NCBI GenBank assembly: GCA_002842215.1
Contig: PHCC01000007.1
Span: 167,113-231,112 of the forward strand
DNA length: 64,000 nucleotides
Reading direction: 5' to 3'
Source: Betaproteobacteria bacterium HGW-Betaproteobacteria-9
GTDB lineage: Bacteria > Pseudomonadota > Gammaproteobacteria > Burkholderiales > Burkholderiaceae_C
Positions 9,321 through 17,052 of this stretch are shown piece by piece (position 1 is the stretch's first letter; each line of letters starts with the position of its first letter). The translations under genes were made by a program, and so were the position numbers. The notes beneath the pieces were generated by a model that worked only from the letters and a program-made list of their open reading frames with translations, made no database searches and was not told the DNA's origin.

Positions 9321-12300
9321 TCAAGTCGCGCCACATCCTTCCGCTTCGCCCGACTCGGCGCCCTCCGCGAGCCGCTCGCAGCGCACCGCATCGATCGGGT
9401 GGCCGGCGCCTCGGAAGCGCTCAGCCGCCGCTGTAAAGCGCGAGGCGGCCAACTGCACGCCCTCGCCGCGAGCGACAGCCATGTGACCCAGCACCTCGTC
9501 GTGCGCCGCATGCCAGGCCGGCAAGCGCATCACCACGTCCGCCAGATAGGCGCTCTGCCCGGTGTACTCCTCGGCCAGATCGAGGCGCCTCGCCCGCGCC
9601 GCGGCGATCGCCGCCGGCACGGCGAAGGTGATTCGGCAACCCGGGCAGGTCTCCAGCGGGCCGCGCACGGCCTCGCGGGCCTCCTCCAGCGCATGCAGCG
9701 CGGCGGTCGGGTCGCGGGCGAGGCGGATGCGCGTCCCGTAGATCCGGTCCAGCAGGTGAAAGCCGATGTCGGTCTGCCGCGCCAGGTCCAGTGCCTCGTC
9801 GATCAGGGCACGGGCGTCGTCGAGCCGCCCGCGGTACATCGCGACCTCGGCCAGCCGCTGCATCGAAAAAGCCTCGCCGGTCGCGCCGCCGATGGCATGG
9901 TGCAGGCGCACACCCAGCGTCAGATGCACCTCGGCCGCGGACAGATCGCCGGCCAGCAGCTCGGCCTCGCCGCGCAAGGTGACGCCAAAAGCGTGCCCAC
10001 GCGCGGCGCCGATCCGGACCGCTTCGGCCGCCAGCCTTTCGGCGAAGGCGATGACCTCGGGATAGGGCCGTGCCCCGTAAAGGAAGCGCTGCAAGATGCA
10101 GAGCTGGCCGTCAAACACGCGCATGGCCAGGTGCGGCAGCTGGCTCGTGTCCTGCAGGTCGGCCCAGACGCTCTGGTGCAGTTCTCCGCGTGCGTGCGCC
10201 GCCGCTGCCTGGGCCCACGAAGCTGTCACGATGGCCGAAACATCGCCGGCCTGCAAGGCGAGCCGTCTGGCCTCGGCCGCCTTGCGCGTGCCCATGGCCG
10301 GGTCGGCCGCGCCGAGGGCCGCAGCGCCGCTGTAGGTCAGCGCCTCGCACAACCTGCCGTCCACACTGTTCGGCCTGACGCCCACCAGCTCTTCGAGCGC
10401 GCCCTTCGGGTTGCCCTGCTTGATCAGCGCCAGCGCACCCTTGGCACGCAGGTTGTGCGACATCGGCTCGTCGGCTGCCAGGGCGGCCGTCCGGTAGGCG
10501 GCCACCGCCGCCGGATCGCCCATGGCATCCAGCGCCTCCGCACGCAAACGCAGCGCCTCGGCATGGCCGGCCTCGAAGGCCAGCACGGGCGCCAGATGAC
10601 GCAGCGCGTCACTGAAGGCGGCCAGCCGCACCGCATCGCGCGCCGCGGCCAGAAGGCAAGGCACGGCATCGCGCGGGTTGCCGCCGTCGAGCCAGTGGCG
10701 CGCCACGAGGGCCGGCGCGGCGTCGAGTTCGCTCAGGCGTTGCGCGGCCTGGCGGTGCATCTTCAAGCGCTGGTGCGGCGGGATCTGCTCGATCAGGACC
10801 TGGCGCACCAGGTCGTGCCGAAACCGGTAGCCCGTGCCGGCGAGCACCAGCACGCCCGCGGCCAGCGCAAGGTCCAGCGCCGCAAAGGCATGCGCCTCAG
10901 CGTCCGGCGTCAGGGCAGCGGCCGTGGTGGGGTCGAAGGCGTCGCCGGCCAGGGCCATCCACTTCAGCGACGCCAGCGCCGCGTGGGGCACATCGCACAG
11001 GCGCGCCAGGATGGCTTCGGCGACGTTGCGGGGCAGCCGCCCGCCTGAAGGCTCTGCGCAGCGCGCCAGCTCGATCGCCGCAAACGGGTTGCCCTCGGCA
11101 ACGCCAACGATGTGCGAAACGCTTTGTTCGGACAACGGACACGACGCCGCCTGGGCCACCAGCCGACGCGTCTCGTCGTCGTCCAGTGGCTCAAGGTCCA
11201 GCGCCTGCATCGCGCCGCTGCCGACCAGGCGCGACACCCCGCGGGCGAGCGCCGACCCCAGCGTGGGCGCGCGCGTTGCCAGCACCACGCACACCGGTGG
11301 ACCGGCGGAGATCAGGTGCATCAACACGTCGACGTCGGCATCGTCGATCAGGTGCGCGTCGTCCACCAGCACCATGACATCGCCGCCGCCCGAAGCGGCC
11401 AGCAGCAGACGCCTCAATGCGCCGATCACCTGGTGCCGCCCCAGCGGACCGGCCAGGGCAGCGGCCGGCGCCGCGAGCGGGCTGAGCTGGGCCAGCACCG
11501 ACTGGGCCGGCGCGCCGATGCGGTCGAGCAGGCCGCGGTCGGTCATGAGCAGCCGTTCGGTCAAGGCTGCCATCACCGCGTAGGCGCGTCCGGGCTGTCC
11601 CACGTCCACGGGAACGACCATCCAGCCGCGCTCCCGGGCCATCGCACCGAGTTCACGGCAGAAAGCGGTCTTGCCGATACCCGCGGGGCCGCGCAGCACG
11701 ATGCCGCCGGGCCGTTCGGTGGCGGTCATCCCCAGCCAGGCCGCGGCCTGCGCATGGACCAGCGCCCGCCCGATGGTGGCCGGACCCGCGGGCTGCAAGC
11801 CCGCGACGCACTGCTCGTACAGGGCCTCGGTGTCGCGATCGGGTGCCACGCCGAGCTCCTGTTCGAGCGCCTCGCGCAGGTGTGCATACCAGCGCACGGC
11901 GGCCGCCCGGTTCCCGGCCGCGAACTCGCGCGCCATCAGTTCGCGATGGGCGGGCTCATCGGTGGGCTCCAACCGCGCCAGGCGCTCCCACTGTGCGCTG
12001 GCCCGAAGCAGCGCCATGAAACGCGCGTGCAGCCGCTCACGCGCCGGCTCGGCCCAGGCTTCGTAGGCCGAACCCGGCAGCAGGTCGCCCGCGTAGGCGT
12101 CAGCCGCCTGTGCACAGGCCTCGCGCGCGCCGCTGGCGAGCGCCGCCTGCGCAAGCTGCTCGAAGCGGTCCACATCGACGGCAAAGCTGCCCTGCATCCA
12201 CAACAGCACCTCGCCGCCGTGCAACACCACGCTGTCGTGCCGGCCGAGCGCCTGCCGGGCGTGGTGTACGGCCTTGCGCAGGTTGGCCGCGCCAGCGTCG

Positions 12301-12518
12301 GGCTCCAGTTGCGGCCACAGCGTGTCGACGAGCCGGTCGCGGGTCAGGCGCCGCTGCGGCGCCAGGCTCAGCAGCTGCACCAGTTGGGCCGAGCGCAGAC
12401 TGGGCCATCGCTCGGAAGCCACCTCGGCGCCGTCGATCGACACCGAGAAGCCACCCAACAGGCGGACGTCGAGGTGACTGACCGGCTCGGATGCTTCGAT
12501 GGCGCGGGAAAGGACCAT
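9321..12518 (-). CDS. SARP-type transcriptional regulator with AAA ATPase and TPR-like region
   Basis: The 1065-residue multidomain regulator has an N-terminal OmpR-like winged helix with SLRSAQLVQLLSLAP and RLTRDRLVDTLWP (about 18-105). A bacterial transcriptional activation domain follows (about 110-255, ending in the LREALEQELGVAPDRDTEALY pattern). Next comes a P-loop ATPase with Walker A GPAGIGKTAF near residue 280 and Walker B VMVLVDDAH near 380. The rest is a long alanine-rich helical region likely to form TPR-like repeats. Such proteins bind direct repeats and act on neighbouring genes. It is divergent from a small ORF and a truncated hemoglobin, the plausible targets. The inducing signal is unknown. 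Confidence 0.88.
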   Translation of the reverse strand: MVLSRAIEASEPVSHLDVRLLGGFSVSIDGAEVASERWPSLRSAQLVQLLSLAPQRRLTRDRLVDTLWPQLEPDAGAANLRKAVHHARQALGRHDSVVLHGGEVLLWMQGSFAVDVDRFEQLAQAALASGAREACAQAADAYAGDLLPGSAYEAWAEPARERLHARFMALLRASAQWERLARLEPTDEPAHRELMAREFAAGNRAAAVRWYAHLREALEQELGVAPDRDTEALYEQCVAGLQPAGPATIGRALVHAQAAAWLGMTATERPGGIVLRGPAGIGKTAFCRELGAMARERGWMVVPVDVGQPGRAYAVMAALTERLLMTDRGLLDRIGAPAQSVLAQLSPLAAPAAALAGPLGRHQVIGALRRLLLAASGGGDVMVLVDDAHLIDDADVDVLMHLISAGPPVCVVLATRAPTLGSALARGVSRLVGSGAMQALDLEPLDDDETRRLVAQAASCPLSEQSVSHIVGVAEGNPFAAIELARCAEPSGGRLPRNVAEAILARLCDVPHAALASLKWMALAGDAFDPTTAAALTPDAEAHAFAALDLALAAGVLVLAGTGYRFRHDLVRQVLIEQIPPHQRLKMHRQAAQRLSELDAAPALVARHWLDGGNPRDAVPCLLAAARDAVRLAAFSDALRHLAPVLAFEAGHAEALRLRAEALDAMGDPAAVAAYRTAALAADEPMSHNLRAKGALALIKQGNPKGALEELVGVRPNSVDGRLCEALTYSGAAALGAADPAMGTRKAAEARRLALQAGDVSAIVTASWAQAAAAHARGELHQSVWADLQDTSQLPHLAMRVFDGQLCILQRFLYGARPYPEVIAFAERLAAEAVRIGAARGHAFGVTLRGEAELLAGDLSAAEVHLTLGVRLHHAIGGATGEAFSMQRLAEVAMYRGRLDDARALIDEALDLARQTDIGFHLLDRIYGTRIRLARDPTAALHALEEAREAVRGPLETCPGCRITFAVPAAIAAARARRLDLAEEYTGQSAYLADVVMRLPAWHAAHDEVLGHMAVARGEGVQLAASRFTAAAERFRGAGHPIDAVRCERLAEGAESGEAEGCGAT

Positions 12519-12651
12519 GGTGGATCAAGTGTGCGGCGCCCGACCGGCCAGCGCAATGCCCTCAGCGGCCGGGAACGTTTCAGGAACACCGGATGGCGAT
12601 GCTGGGGTCCGCGGGTTGCCCCAGACCCGCGACCTTCAACAGGAGCACACC

Positions 12652-12855
12652 ATGACCACACAACAGATTTCCTTCCTGATTCCCCCCTACGGCACCGCGA
12701 CACTGACCCTGCCCGAGTTGTTGACGCCCGACGCGTTCGCCCGCCTCGACTCGGCCATCGACCAGGCGCTCGCGGAGCCGCACCAGGCCCCCGGCGACGC
12801 CGCCCCGGACCTGGGGTCCATCGAGTACGACTCGTGGTTGATCCCGCAGCAATGA
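12652..12855 (+). CDS. Small uncharacterised protein (67 aa)
   Basis: The short acidic protein starts at an ATG 7 bases after CAGGAG and ends 15 bases before the truncated hemoglobin gene. It has no membrane segment or recognised domain; the C-terminal part DLGSIEYDSWLI is tyrosine/tryptophan-containing and acidic. The ribosome binding site, the spacing and the shared orientation with the hemoglobin gene support a real two-gene operon divergent from the SARP regulator. No function can be assigned. Confidence 0.65.
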   Translation: MTTQQISFLIPPYGTATLTLPELLTPDAFARLDSAIDQALAEPHQAPGDAAPDLGSIEYDSWLIPQQ

Positions 12856-12870
12856 AACCAGGAGGCCACC

Positions 12871-13230
12871 ATGACAGCATCGCTTTACCAAAGACTCGGC
12901 GAGGCCGAGGGAATCACCGCCATCGTTGACGACGCGGTGGATCGCCACGCCGTCAACCCACTGCTCGCCCCCCGCTTCAGCGGCAAGGACCTGGCCCACG
13001 CGAAACGGATGGGCGCGCAATTCTTCTGCATGGGCGCAGGCGGACCTCAGCGCTACGAGGGCCGCGACCTGCGCACCGCGCATGCCGGGATGAACATCAG
13101 CGAGCAGGAACTGATCGCCACCATCGACGACTTCGTCGCCGCCATGCAAGGCCAGGCAGTCGGCACCACCGAAATCAACGAGGTGGTGGCGATCCTCTAC
13201 TCGTTGAAGGGCGAAGTGCTGCGGGTCTGA
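12871..13230 (+). CDS. Group 1 truncated hemoglobin
   Basis: The 119-residue protein fits the group 1 truncated globin fold: SLYQRLGEAEGITAIVDD at the N-terminus, a glycine pair in MGAGGPQRYEGRDL, and proximal heme histidine H71 in RTAHAGMNIS. In the B helix, where many group 1 proteins have Phe-Tyr (FYxR-like), this sequence reads DDAVDRH, so the usual Tyr B10 appears to be replaced. That could alter O2/NO chemistry (inference). The family binds O2 and NO. It is preceded by an AGGAGG ribosome binding site. Confidence 0.9.
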   Translation: MTASLYQRLGEAEGITAIVDDAVDRHAVNPLLAPRFSGKDLAHAKRMGAQFFCMGAGGPQRYEGRDLRTAHAGMNISEQELIATIDDFVAAMQGQAVGTTEINEVVAILYSLKGEVLRV

Positions 13231-13422
13231 GCGGCCAACGACCGGGCGTGCGCGGCGCTGGGCGGCGACACCCGCCTGCATGGCAGCGTCGCGGCTCCGA
13301 TGCACCTCAGGCCTGATGGGCCGCAATCTGGGCTGCTGTGGGTCTGCGGCGGGTCGCGGGCATGACTTCACCGTCAGGTGCTCTTGGCCAGGTGCCGCCG
13401 ATGCTTACTGGCGAATGCGGTC

Positions 13423-13494
13423 GCTCAACGTTTGACATGAGGGGCGGCCAAGGGCGATAGCCCTTGGCCGTCGCCCTCGATGGAAGGGTTGGGC
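13423..13494 (-). repeat. Integron attC recombination site
   Basis: On the minus strand this 72-base site begins with R'' box GCCCAAC (13488-13494) and ends with R' box GTTGAGC (13423-13429), matching RYYYAAC and GTTRRRY. Between them is an imperfect inverted repeat: CGGCCAAGGGC, a TATC loop and GCCCTTGGCCG, then GAGGG/CCCTC and CAT/ATG pairs separated by unpaired bases. That is the folded architecture recognised by integron integrases. It begins 12 bases after the stop of the FMN reductase gene, where a cassette attC should be. Confidence 0.75.
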
Positions 13495-13506
13495 GTCATG
13501 TTTGCA

Positions 13507-14061
13507 CTACTCCAGAGGGAACGAAGAATTCTTGGGTCTCGCAACAGACTGGAATGTTTTCAGCGCTCCTAGAGCGACCTCGATTGCGGCCGATATGCCA
13601 GGCGAGAGAACCATATCGGTTTCGCTCATCTTGGCACCTACCAATTGGAAACTGAAGCAAGCTTCATTCACGATGGACGCAGACATAGTTTGAAGCGTTT
13701 CTCTCAGCGCAGGATCTGCATACTTGGAGCGCGGTGAGGCGCTGAAGATTGCAACTGGCTTGTAGGCAAACGGCTCAAAGCTCACCAACCAATCGAGTGT
13801 GTTCTTGATTACGCCAGTAACTCCATGAGCGTACTCGGGACTTGCAAAGATCAACGCATCGGCTGCTGCAACCTCTTCTCGGAGAGCAGTGACTTCAAAT
13901 GGGACCTCTGCCTCAAGGTCCGGATTGAAGAGGGGCAGTGCGTGAATCTTTGCGTAGACGAGAACTTCCATCTCGCTCGGAGCAAGCCGCGCTGTCGCTC
14001 TGAGGAGGGCTGAATTCACAGAGGCAGTTCGCAGACTGCCGGAGATGGCGAGGACTCTCAT
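13507..14061 (-). CDS. NADPH-dependent FMN reductase family protein (cassette-borne)
   Basis: The 184-residue flavodoxin-like protein has the FMN phosphate loop GSLRTASVNSALLR at residues 7-20. It also has the PEYAHGVTGVIKNTLDW motif typical of NADPH-dependent FMN/quinone/azo reductases. A longer in-frame ORF extends to 14418, but ATG 14061 is chosen because homology starts there and it lies just inside the cassette boundary. Codon use and GC differ from neighbours. Electron acceptors may include quinones, chromate or nitroaromatics in this family; which one applies here cannot be told. Confidence 0.88.
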   Translation of the reverse strand: MRVLAISGSLRTASVNSALLRATARLAPSEMEVLVYAKIHALPLFNPDLEAEVPFEVTALREEVAAADALIFASPEYAHGVTGVIKNTLDWLVSFEPFAYKPVAIFSASPRSKYADPALRETLQTMSASIVNEACFSFQLVGAKMSETDMVLSPGISAAIEVALGALKTFQSVARPKNSSFPLE

Positions 14062-14070
14062 GACGCCCAA

Positions 14071-14525
14071 CGAAATGTATCCCGCAGAACCTGCGGGACA
14101 AGCTGGACGGTGCGGGATATTCTGGTCACGCCATTGCTCCGAAAATGCTTGTAGATCAAGGGCTTGCGCACTTGGACATGGGTATCTACCCAGAGACAAA
14201 AAACCATGAAACCCGGCAGTCCATTTTTTCAGAAAACAAGCTTTGGAAGCGAGCCCTGGAGCGCAACCGGCTTCGGCACTATAGCTTTCAAACGGAGAAC
14301 GTCTCGCGAATGTCTTCCGATGCGGTGAATCTGAAAAACTGTGTTCGGTATGTCCGGTCCGGGGTTTGAAGTCGGAAGCCTGCTCTGGGTCGAGGGGCGT
14401 CTTTACCGCGTTGATCACGCCACCCTCTAACCATCATTCACATCGGACCGGCATGAAGCCACCGGCCTGCAACGCTGCCCCCTGGCAGACTGCTGAATTG
14501 CGTGCGTGCCGGTGCCGTCAATCGA
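14071..14525. other. AT-richer flank of the cassette without a convincing gene
   Basis: This 455-base stretch has a perfect CCCGCAG-AAC-CTGCGGG hairpin (7-bp stem) at about 14083-14099, next to the cassette boundary. Open frames of 60 to 100 codons exist on both strands, for example 14145-14369 on the plus strand, but none shows a ribosome binding site, a recognised domain or neighbouring codon usage. No attC and no integrase remnant was recognised. It may be an attI-like target or foreign DNA. Confidence 0.4.
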
Positions 14526-15449
14526 TCAAGAGGCGGTCTGCAGCTGGGTCGGGTCGAGCAGAAGGTAACCAGCAAAGCGCCCGGTGTCCCGTTTGCCGTC
14601 GTCGCTGACGATGACGATGCGCTCAAGCCCGCCGACGACAACTGGGCACACGCCCTCGGCCTTCTCGAAACCGCCCAAGCCGGGCACCGTGACCCGGTGT
14701 GCCGGCGCACCCGGCTCGCCGCTCCAGCGCCAAAGGTCAAAGGTGGCCCCTTCGCGTGAAACAGGGCCACCAATGACCAGATACGCACCCAGAGCGGGAA
14801 CATAAGACACCCCCCGAATGCCATGGCCGCCAAGGTCCAGTTCTTCGAGCACAGGCGCGATGCGGGGGGTCTCATCCGATTCAAAGATGGCCGTGGGGTT
14901 GGCGACACTGGCGATGAGCGCCCGGCCGTCGCGCAACGGGCTGCGGAATCCGATCAGCAGTTGCTTCTGGTCCGGGCTCATTTCAAGGGCTTCGATGTTG
15001 AGTCCACCACCGCCTTTGACGTCGCGCACCTCGGCCGCTGCCGCGAGCACAGGATGTCGCTTCGCAAGGGCTTGCTTCAAGCCGTCGACGATCTTGGCGT
15101 CGACCACCCGCGCACCTTCGACCCGGAACCGAACGAGCCTTTCACGGGACTTCTTCTTGTCGCCATCGTCATCGCGCGAGTGCGAGGTGATGGCGTAGAC
15201 GAACCCTGCCCGGTCGATGGTCAGCCCTTCGAGGTCGTCGAGTTTCCAGAATTCGCTGAACATCTGAAGCAGCCCGGCTGTGAGCGCCGTGCTGTCGACA
15301 TGGCCATCGGCACCCAGGGTGACCAGACTCAAAGGGTGACTCTTCTCGTCCTCCACCACGAGAAAACGCCCGTCGGGCAGTTGAACGATCGCCGACGGCT
15401 CGTAGATGCCCGTCAACGGCTGGAAGGCTGTCGTTTGGTGGTGGGTCAT
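14526..15449 (-). CDS. DUF3616 family protein
   Basis: The 307-residue protein has a six- to seven-bladed propeller-like pattern: GIYEPSAIVQLPDGRFLVVED, DLEGLTIDRAGFVYAITSHS, GLNIEALEMSPDQKQLLIGFRSP and a closing FEKAEGVCPVV...RIVIVSDDG. These repeated LEG/IEA/AEG aspartate-rich turns characterise DUF3616 proteins. No signal peptide is seen, so it is probably cytoplasmic. The function is unknown. It stands alone between the cassette region and a divergent-composition gap on its upstream side. Confidence 0.85.
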   Translation of the reverse strand: MTHHQTTAFQPLTGIYEPSAIVQLPDGRFLVVEDEKSHPLSLVTLGADGHVDSTALTAGLLQMFSEFWKLDDLEGLTIDRAGFVYAITSHSRDDDGDKKKSRERLVRFRVEGARVVDAKIVDGLKQALAKRHPVLAAAAEVRDVKGGGGLNIEALEMSPDQKQLLIGFRSPLRDGRALIASVANPTAIFESDETPRIAPVLEELDLGGHGIRGVSYVPALGAYLVIGGPVSREGATFDLWRWSGEPGAPAHRVTVPGLGGFEKAEGVCPVVVGGLERIVIVSDDGKRDTGRFAGYLLLDPTQLQTAS

Positions 15450-15557
15450 GTGGGCATTGTGTGCTTGTGTCGTTCAGACGCCATGCGTGGCGCCGTCAGC
15501 CGCCGAGCGCAGCGGTCACGGAGCACAGAGCGGACTGAAGGCCAATCCGCAGCGGAT

Positions 15558-16181
15558 TCAGGGCACCAGCAAGGGCGGCGGCTGCGCCAGCCGCAGCCGG
15601 ACGGCCTGGGCAAAAGCCTCCACGCGGGCATAGCTCCAGCCACGGGACAAGTGCCTTTCGGTGAACACGGTGACGGTTCGACCGGCGCAGGCAACGCGTG
15701 TGGTGGTACCGGCAAGGGGCACCGGCATTTCCAGCAAGGGCGCCACCGTGCGCGCGGCCTCCAGACCAAACAGAAACAGACCTTTGGGCTGCGCCACATC
15801 AAGCATCAGCCGCAGGACGCGCGGGTCCCGCATGGCAGGCTGGATCTGCGCCTCGGTTCGCGTGGCATACGGGAAGGCATTGAGTTCCACCACGCGCAAA
15901 GGGGCCAGGGCTTTGACCAGACGTTCAATGCGGTTGCGCGTTGCATTGCGGGTCGCGCCGGGCTGCTGGTAATAAGAGCGCACCCAAGCCGCGCGATCAA
16001 ACCCGTGAAGGGCGTCCCAATGCGGCCAGAACGGTTGCGCAGAACCCGGGTTGATGCCAACGATGGCAATGTCACATCGGAACGGTGAGCCATCGCTGAT
16101 GAAAGGTCGGCTGGGTAGACGCGGGTCCAGCAGGTCGTGCAGTGCCGCCTCCAGTTCGGCCAGGTTCTGAGGACAGGCCAT
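15558..16181 (-). CDS. Uncharacterised protein, possibly of the uracil-DNA-glycosylase fold
   Basis: The protein has 207 residues when started at ATG 16181 (MACPQN). The longer start at 16220 would overlap the upstream gene. The stretch CDIAIVGINPGSAQPFWP resembles the GxNPG motif of UDG-like folds, and the later LFLFGLEAARTV fits the beta-strand and helix before the second motif, but the second catalytic motif is not clear. It lies 16 bases downstream of the next gene and is probably co-transcribed with it. The assignment is tentative. Confidence 0.65.
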   Translation of the reverse strand: MACPQNLAELEAALHDLLDPRLPSRPFISDGSPFRCDIAIVGINPGSAQPFWPHWDALHGFDRAAWVRSYYQQPGATRNATRNRIERLVKALAPLRVVELNAFPYATRTEAQIQPAMRDPRVLRLMLDVAQPKGLFLFGLEAARTVAPLLEMPVPLAGTTTRVACAGRTVTVFTERHLSRGWSYARVEAFAQAVRLRLAQPPPLLVP

Positions 16182-16197
16182 GGCACAGCGCCCGGTG

Positions 16198-16980
16198 TCA
16201 GCGCGGCGCGCCTTCAGCACCCGGCAGCAGTGCCTTGGCCGCGTCGATGCGCAGGGCCAGCGCGACCGTGGGGTCGTTCATCACGTCGAGCAGGAAGCGG
16301 CGCGGGTCCTGGTAGGGGCCTTGCAGGGCGGCGTGTGCGGTCACTGCCGAAGATGCCGGGGTGGACAAGGCGGCGGGTGCCGCGGCGGCCACAGCGGCCG
16401 CGGGCGCCACGGCCTGCAGTTGCGCCAGCGCCGCCTGCCAGGCATCCGGCGGGATGCTCGCGAGGCGGCTGAGCTGCTCGGCCTGGGCGTCGTCCACCGG
16501 CTGGAAATCGAGTGAAGGGTCGTCGCCAAAGACCGCCGGCAGGTCGGGCGCCACAAAGGCGGACCAGCGGCCGGTGGCGGGCTGCAGGGCGGGAATGCGC
16601 GCTGGACCTGGCGACGCCGTGGGAACCGCCGCCTCAGGCCAGAGCCGCAGGCGCGCGGGCTTCACGTCGGCCAGGTAGCGCTGGCGCAGGCCCTGCAGAA
16701 AGGCGGCCGCCTCGGCCACCGGCACCGGTTCGGCCAATGAGAACCAGAGTTCAAACGCATCGACACCGTTGACGGCGATGGCCGGAGCCGGCAGTTCCAG
16801 GTCGGCCTGCACGCCGCGCCACACGGGCGAGAGGGCGTCCCAGTCGGCCGGGCGGCTGAGCGCGAGCACCAGCGCCCTGACGCGCCCGTCGGCACCGATC
16901 AAGCCCAAGGCATCGGCGCTGTCTGCGCCGGCTGCGGGCGGCAGGTAGAGGCGCTGGTATTCGGTTTGCAGTCGGGTCAT
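16198..16980 (-). CDS. Uncharacterised protein (260 aa)
   Basis: The protein has no signal peptide or membrane segment. The N-terminal half (about 1-125) alternates strands and helices and includes VNGVDAFELWFSLAEPVPVAEAAAFL. An alanine-rich linker (about 190-215) follows, then a helical end with DPRRFLLDVMNDPTVALALRIDAAKAL. The wording of the first half resembles primase-like or replication-associated small proteins but no catalytic motif is visible. It precedes the UDG-like ORF by 16 bases in the same direction, suggesting a two-gene unit. Confidence 0.7.
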   Translation of the reverse strand: MTRLQTEYQRLYLPPAAGADSADALGLIGADGRVRALVLALSRPADWDALSPVWRGVQADLELPAPAIAVNGVDAFELWFSLAEPVPVAEAAAFLQGLRQRYLADVKPARLRLWPEAAVPTASPGPARIPALQPATGRWSAFVAPDLPAVFGDDPSLDFQPVDDAQAEQLSRLASIPPDAWQAALAQLQAVAPAAAVAAAAPAALSTPASSAVTAHAALQGPYQDPRRFLLDVMNDPTVALALRIDAAKALLPGAEGAPR

Positions 16981-17021
16981 GCGGGCATGTTACCCGCCGA
17001 CTGCGCTGTGGCTGCACCCTC

Positions 17022-17043
17022 CGCGGGGCGCTGCGGCCCCGCG
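17022..17043. terminator. GC hairpin between minus-strand genes
   Basis: An 8-bp perfect stem CGCGGGGC / GCCCCGCG with a 6-base loop lies between the FabMG-like gene (stop at 17053) and the next gene (start at 16980). There is no T-tract, so termination would need Rho. Confidence 0.35.
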
Positions 17044-17052
17044 CGGTTGCCC

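Larger units (their letters stand above)
13423..14070 (-). mobile_element. Single integron gene cassette (FMN reductase plus attC)
   Basis: The unit runs from GTTGGGC on the minus strand (14064-14070), three bases before the ATG, through one ORF to the attC ending GTTGAGC (13423-13429). One ORF, minimal 5' spacing and an attC after the stop make the standard cassette layout. Base composition is visibly lower in GC than the flanking genes. No integrase gene and no second attC were found in the window, so it is a solitary or stranded cassette. Confidence 0.68.

Noticed and set aside
13231..13422. Second attC or further cassette downstream of the attC
   Set aside because: No RYYYAAC/GTTRRRY pair with an intervening stem was found in this stretch.
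14145..14369. 74-codon plus-strand ORF
   Set aside because: No ribosome binding site, no recognised domain, and it lies in a compositionally odd non-coding patch.
14062..14418. N-terminal extension of the FMN reductase to 14418
   Set aside because: The extra 119 residues have no homology and would cross the cassette boundary; the ATG at 14061 fits the family start.
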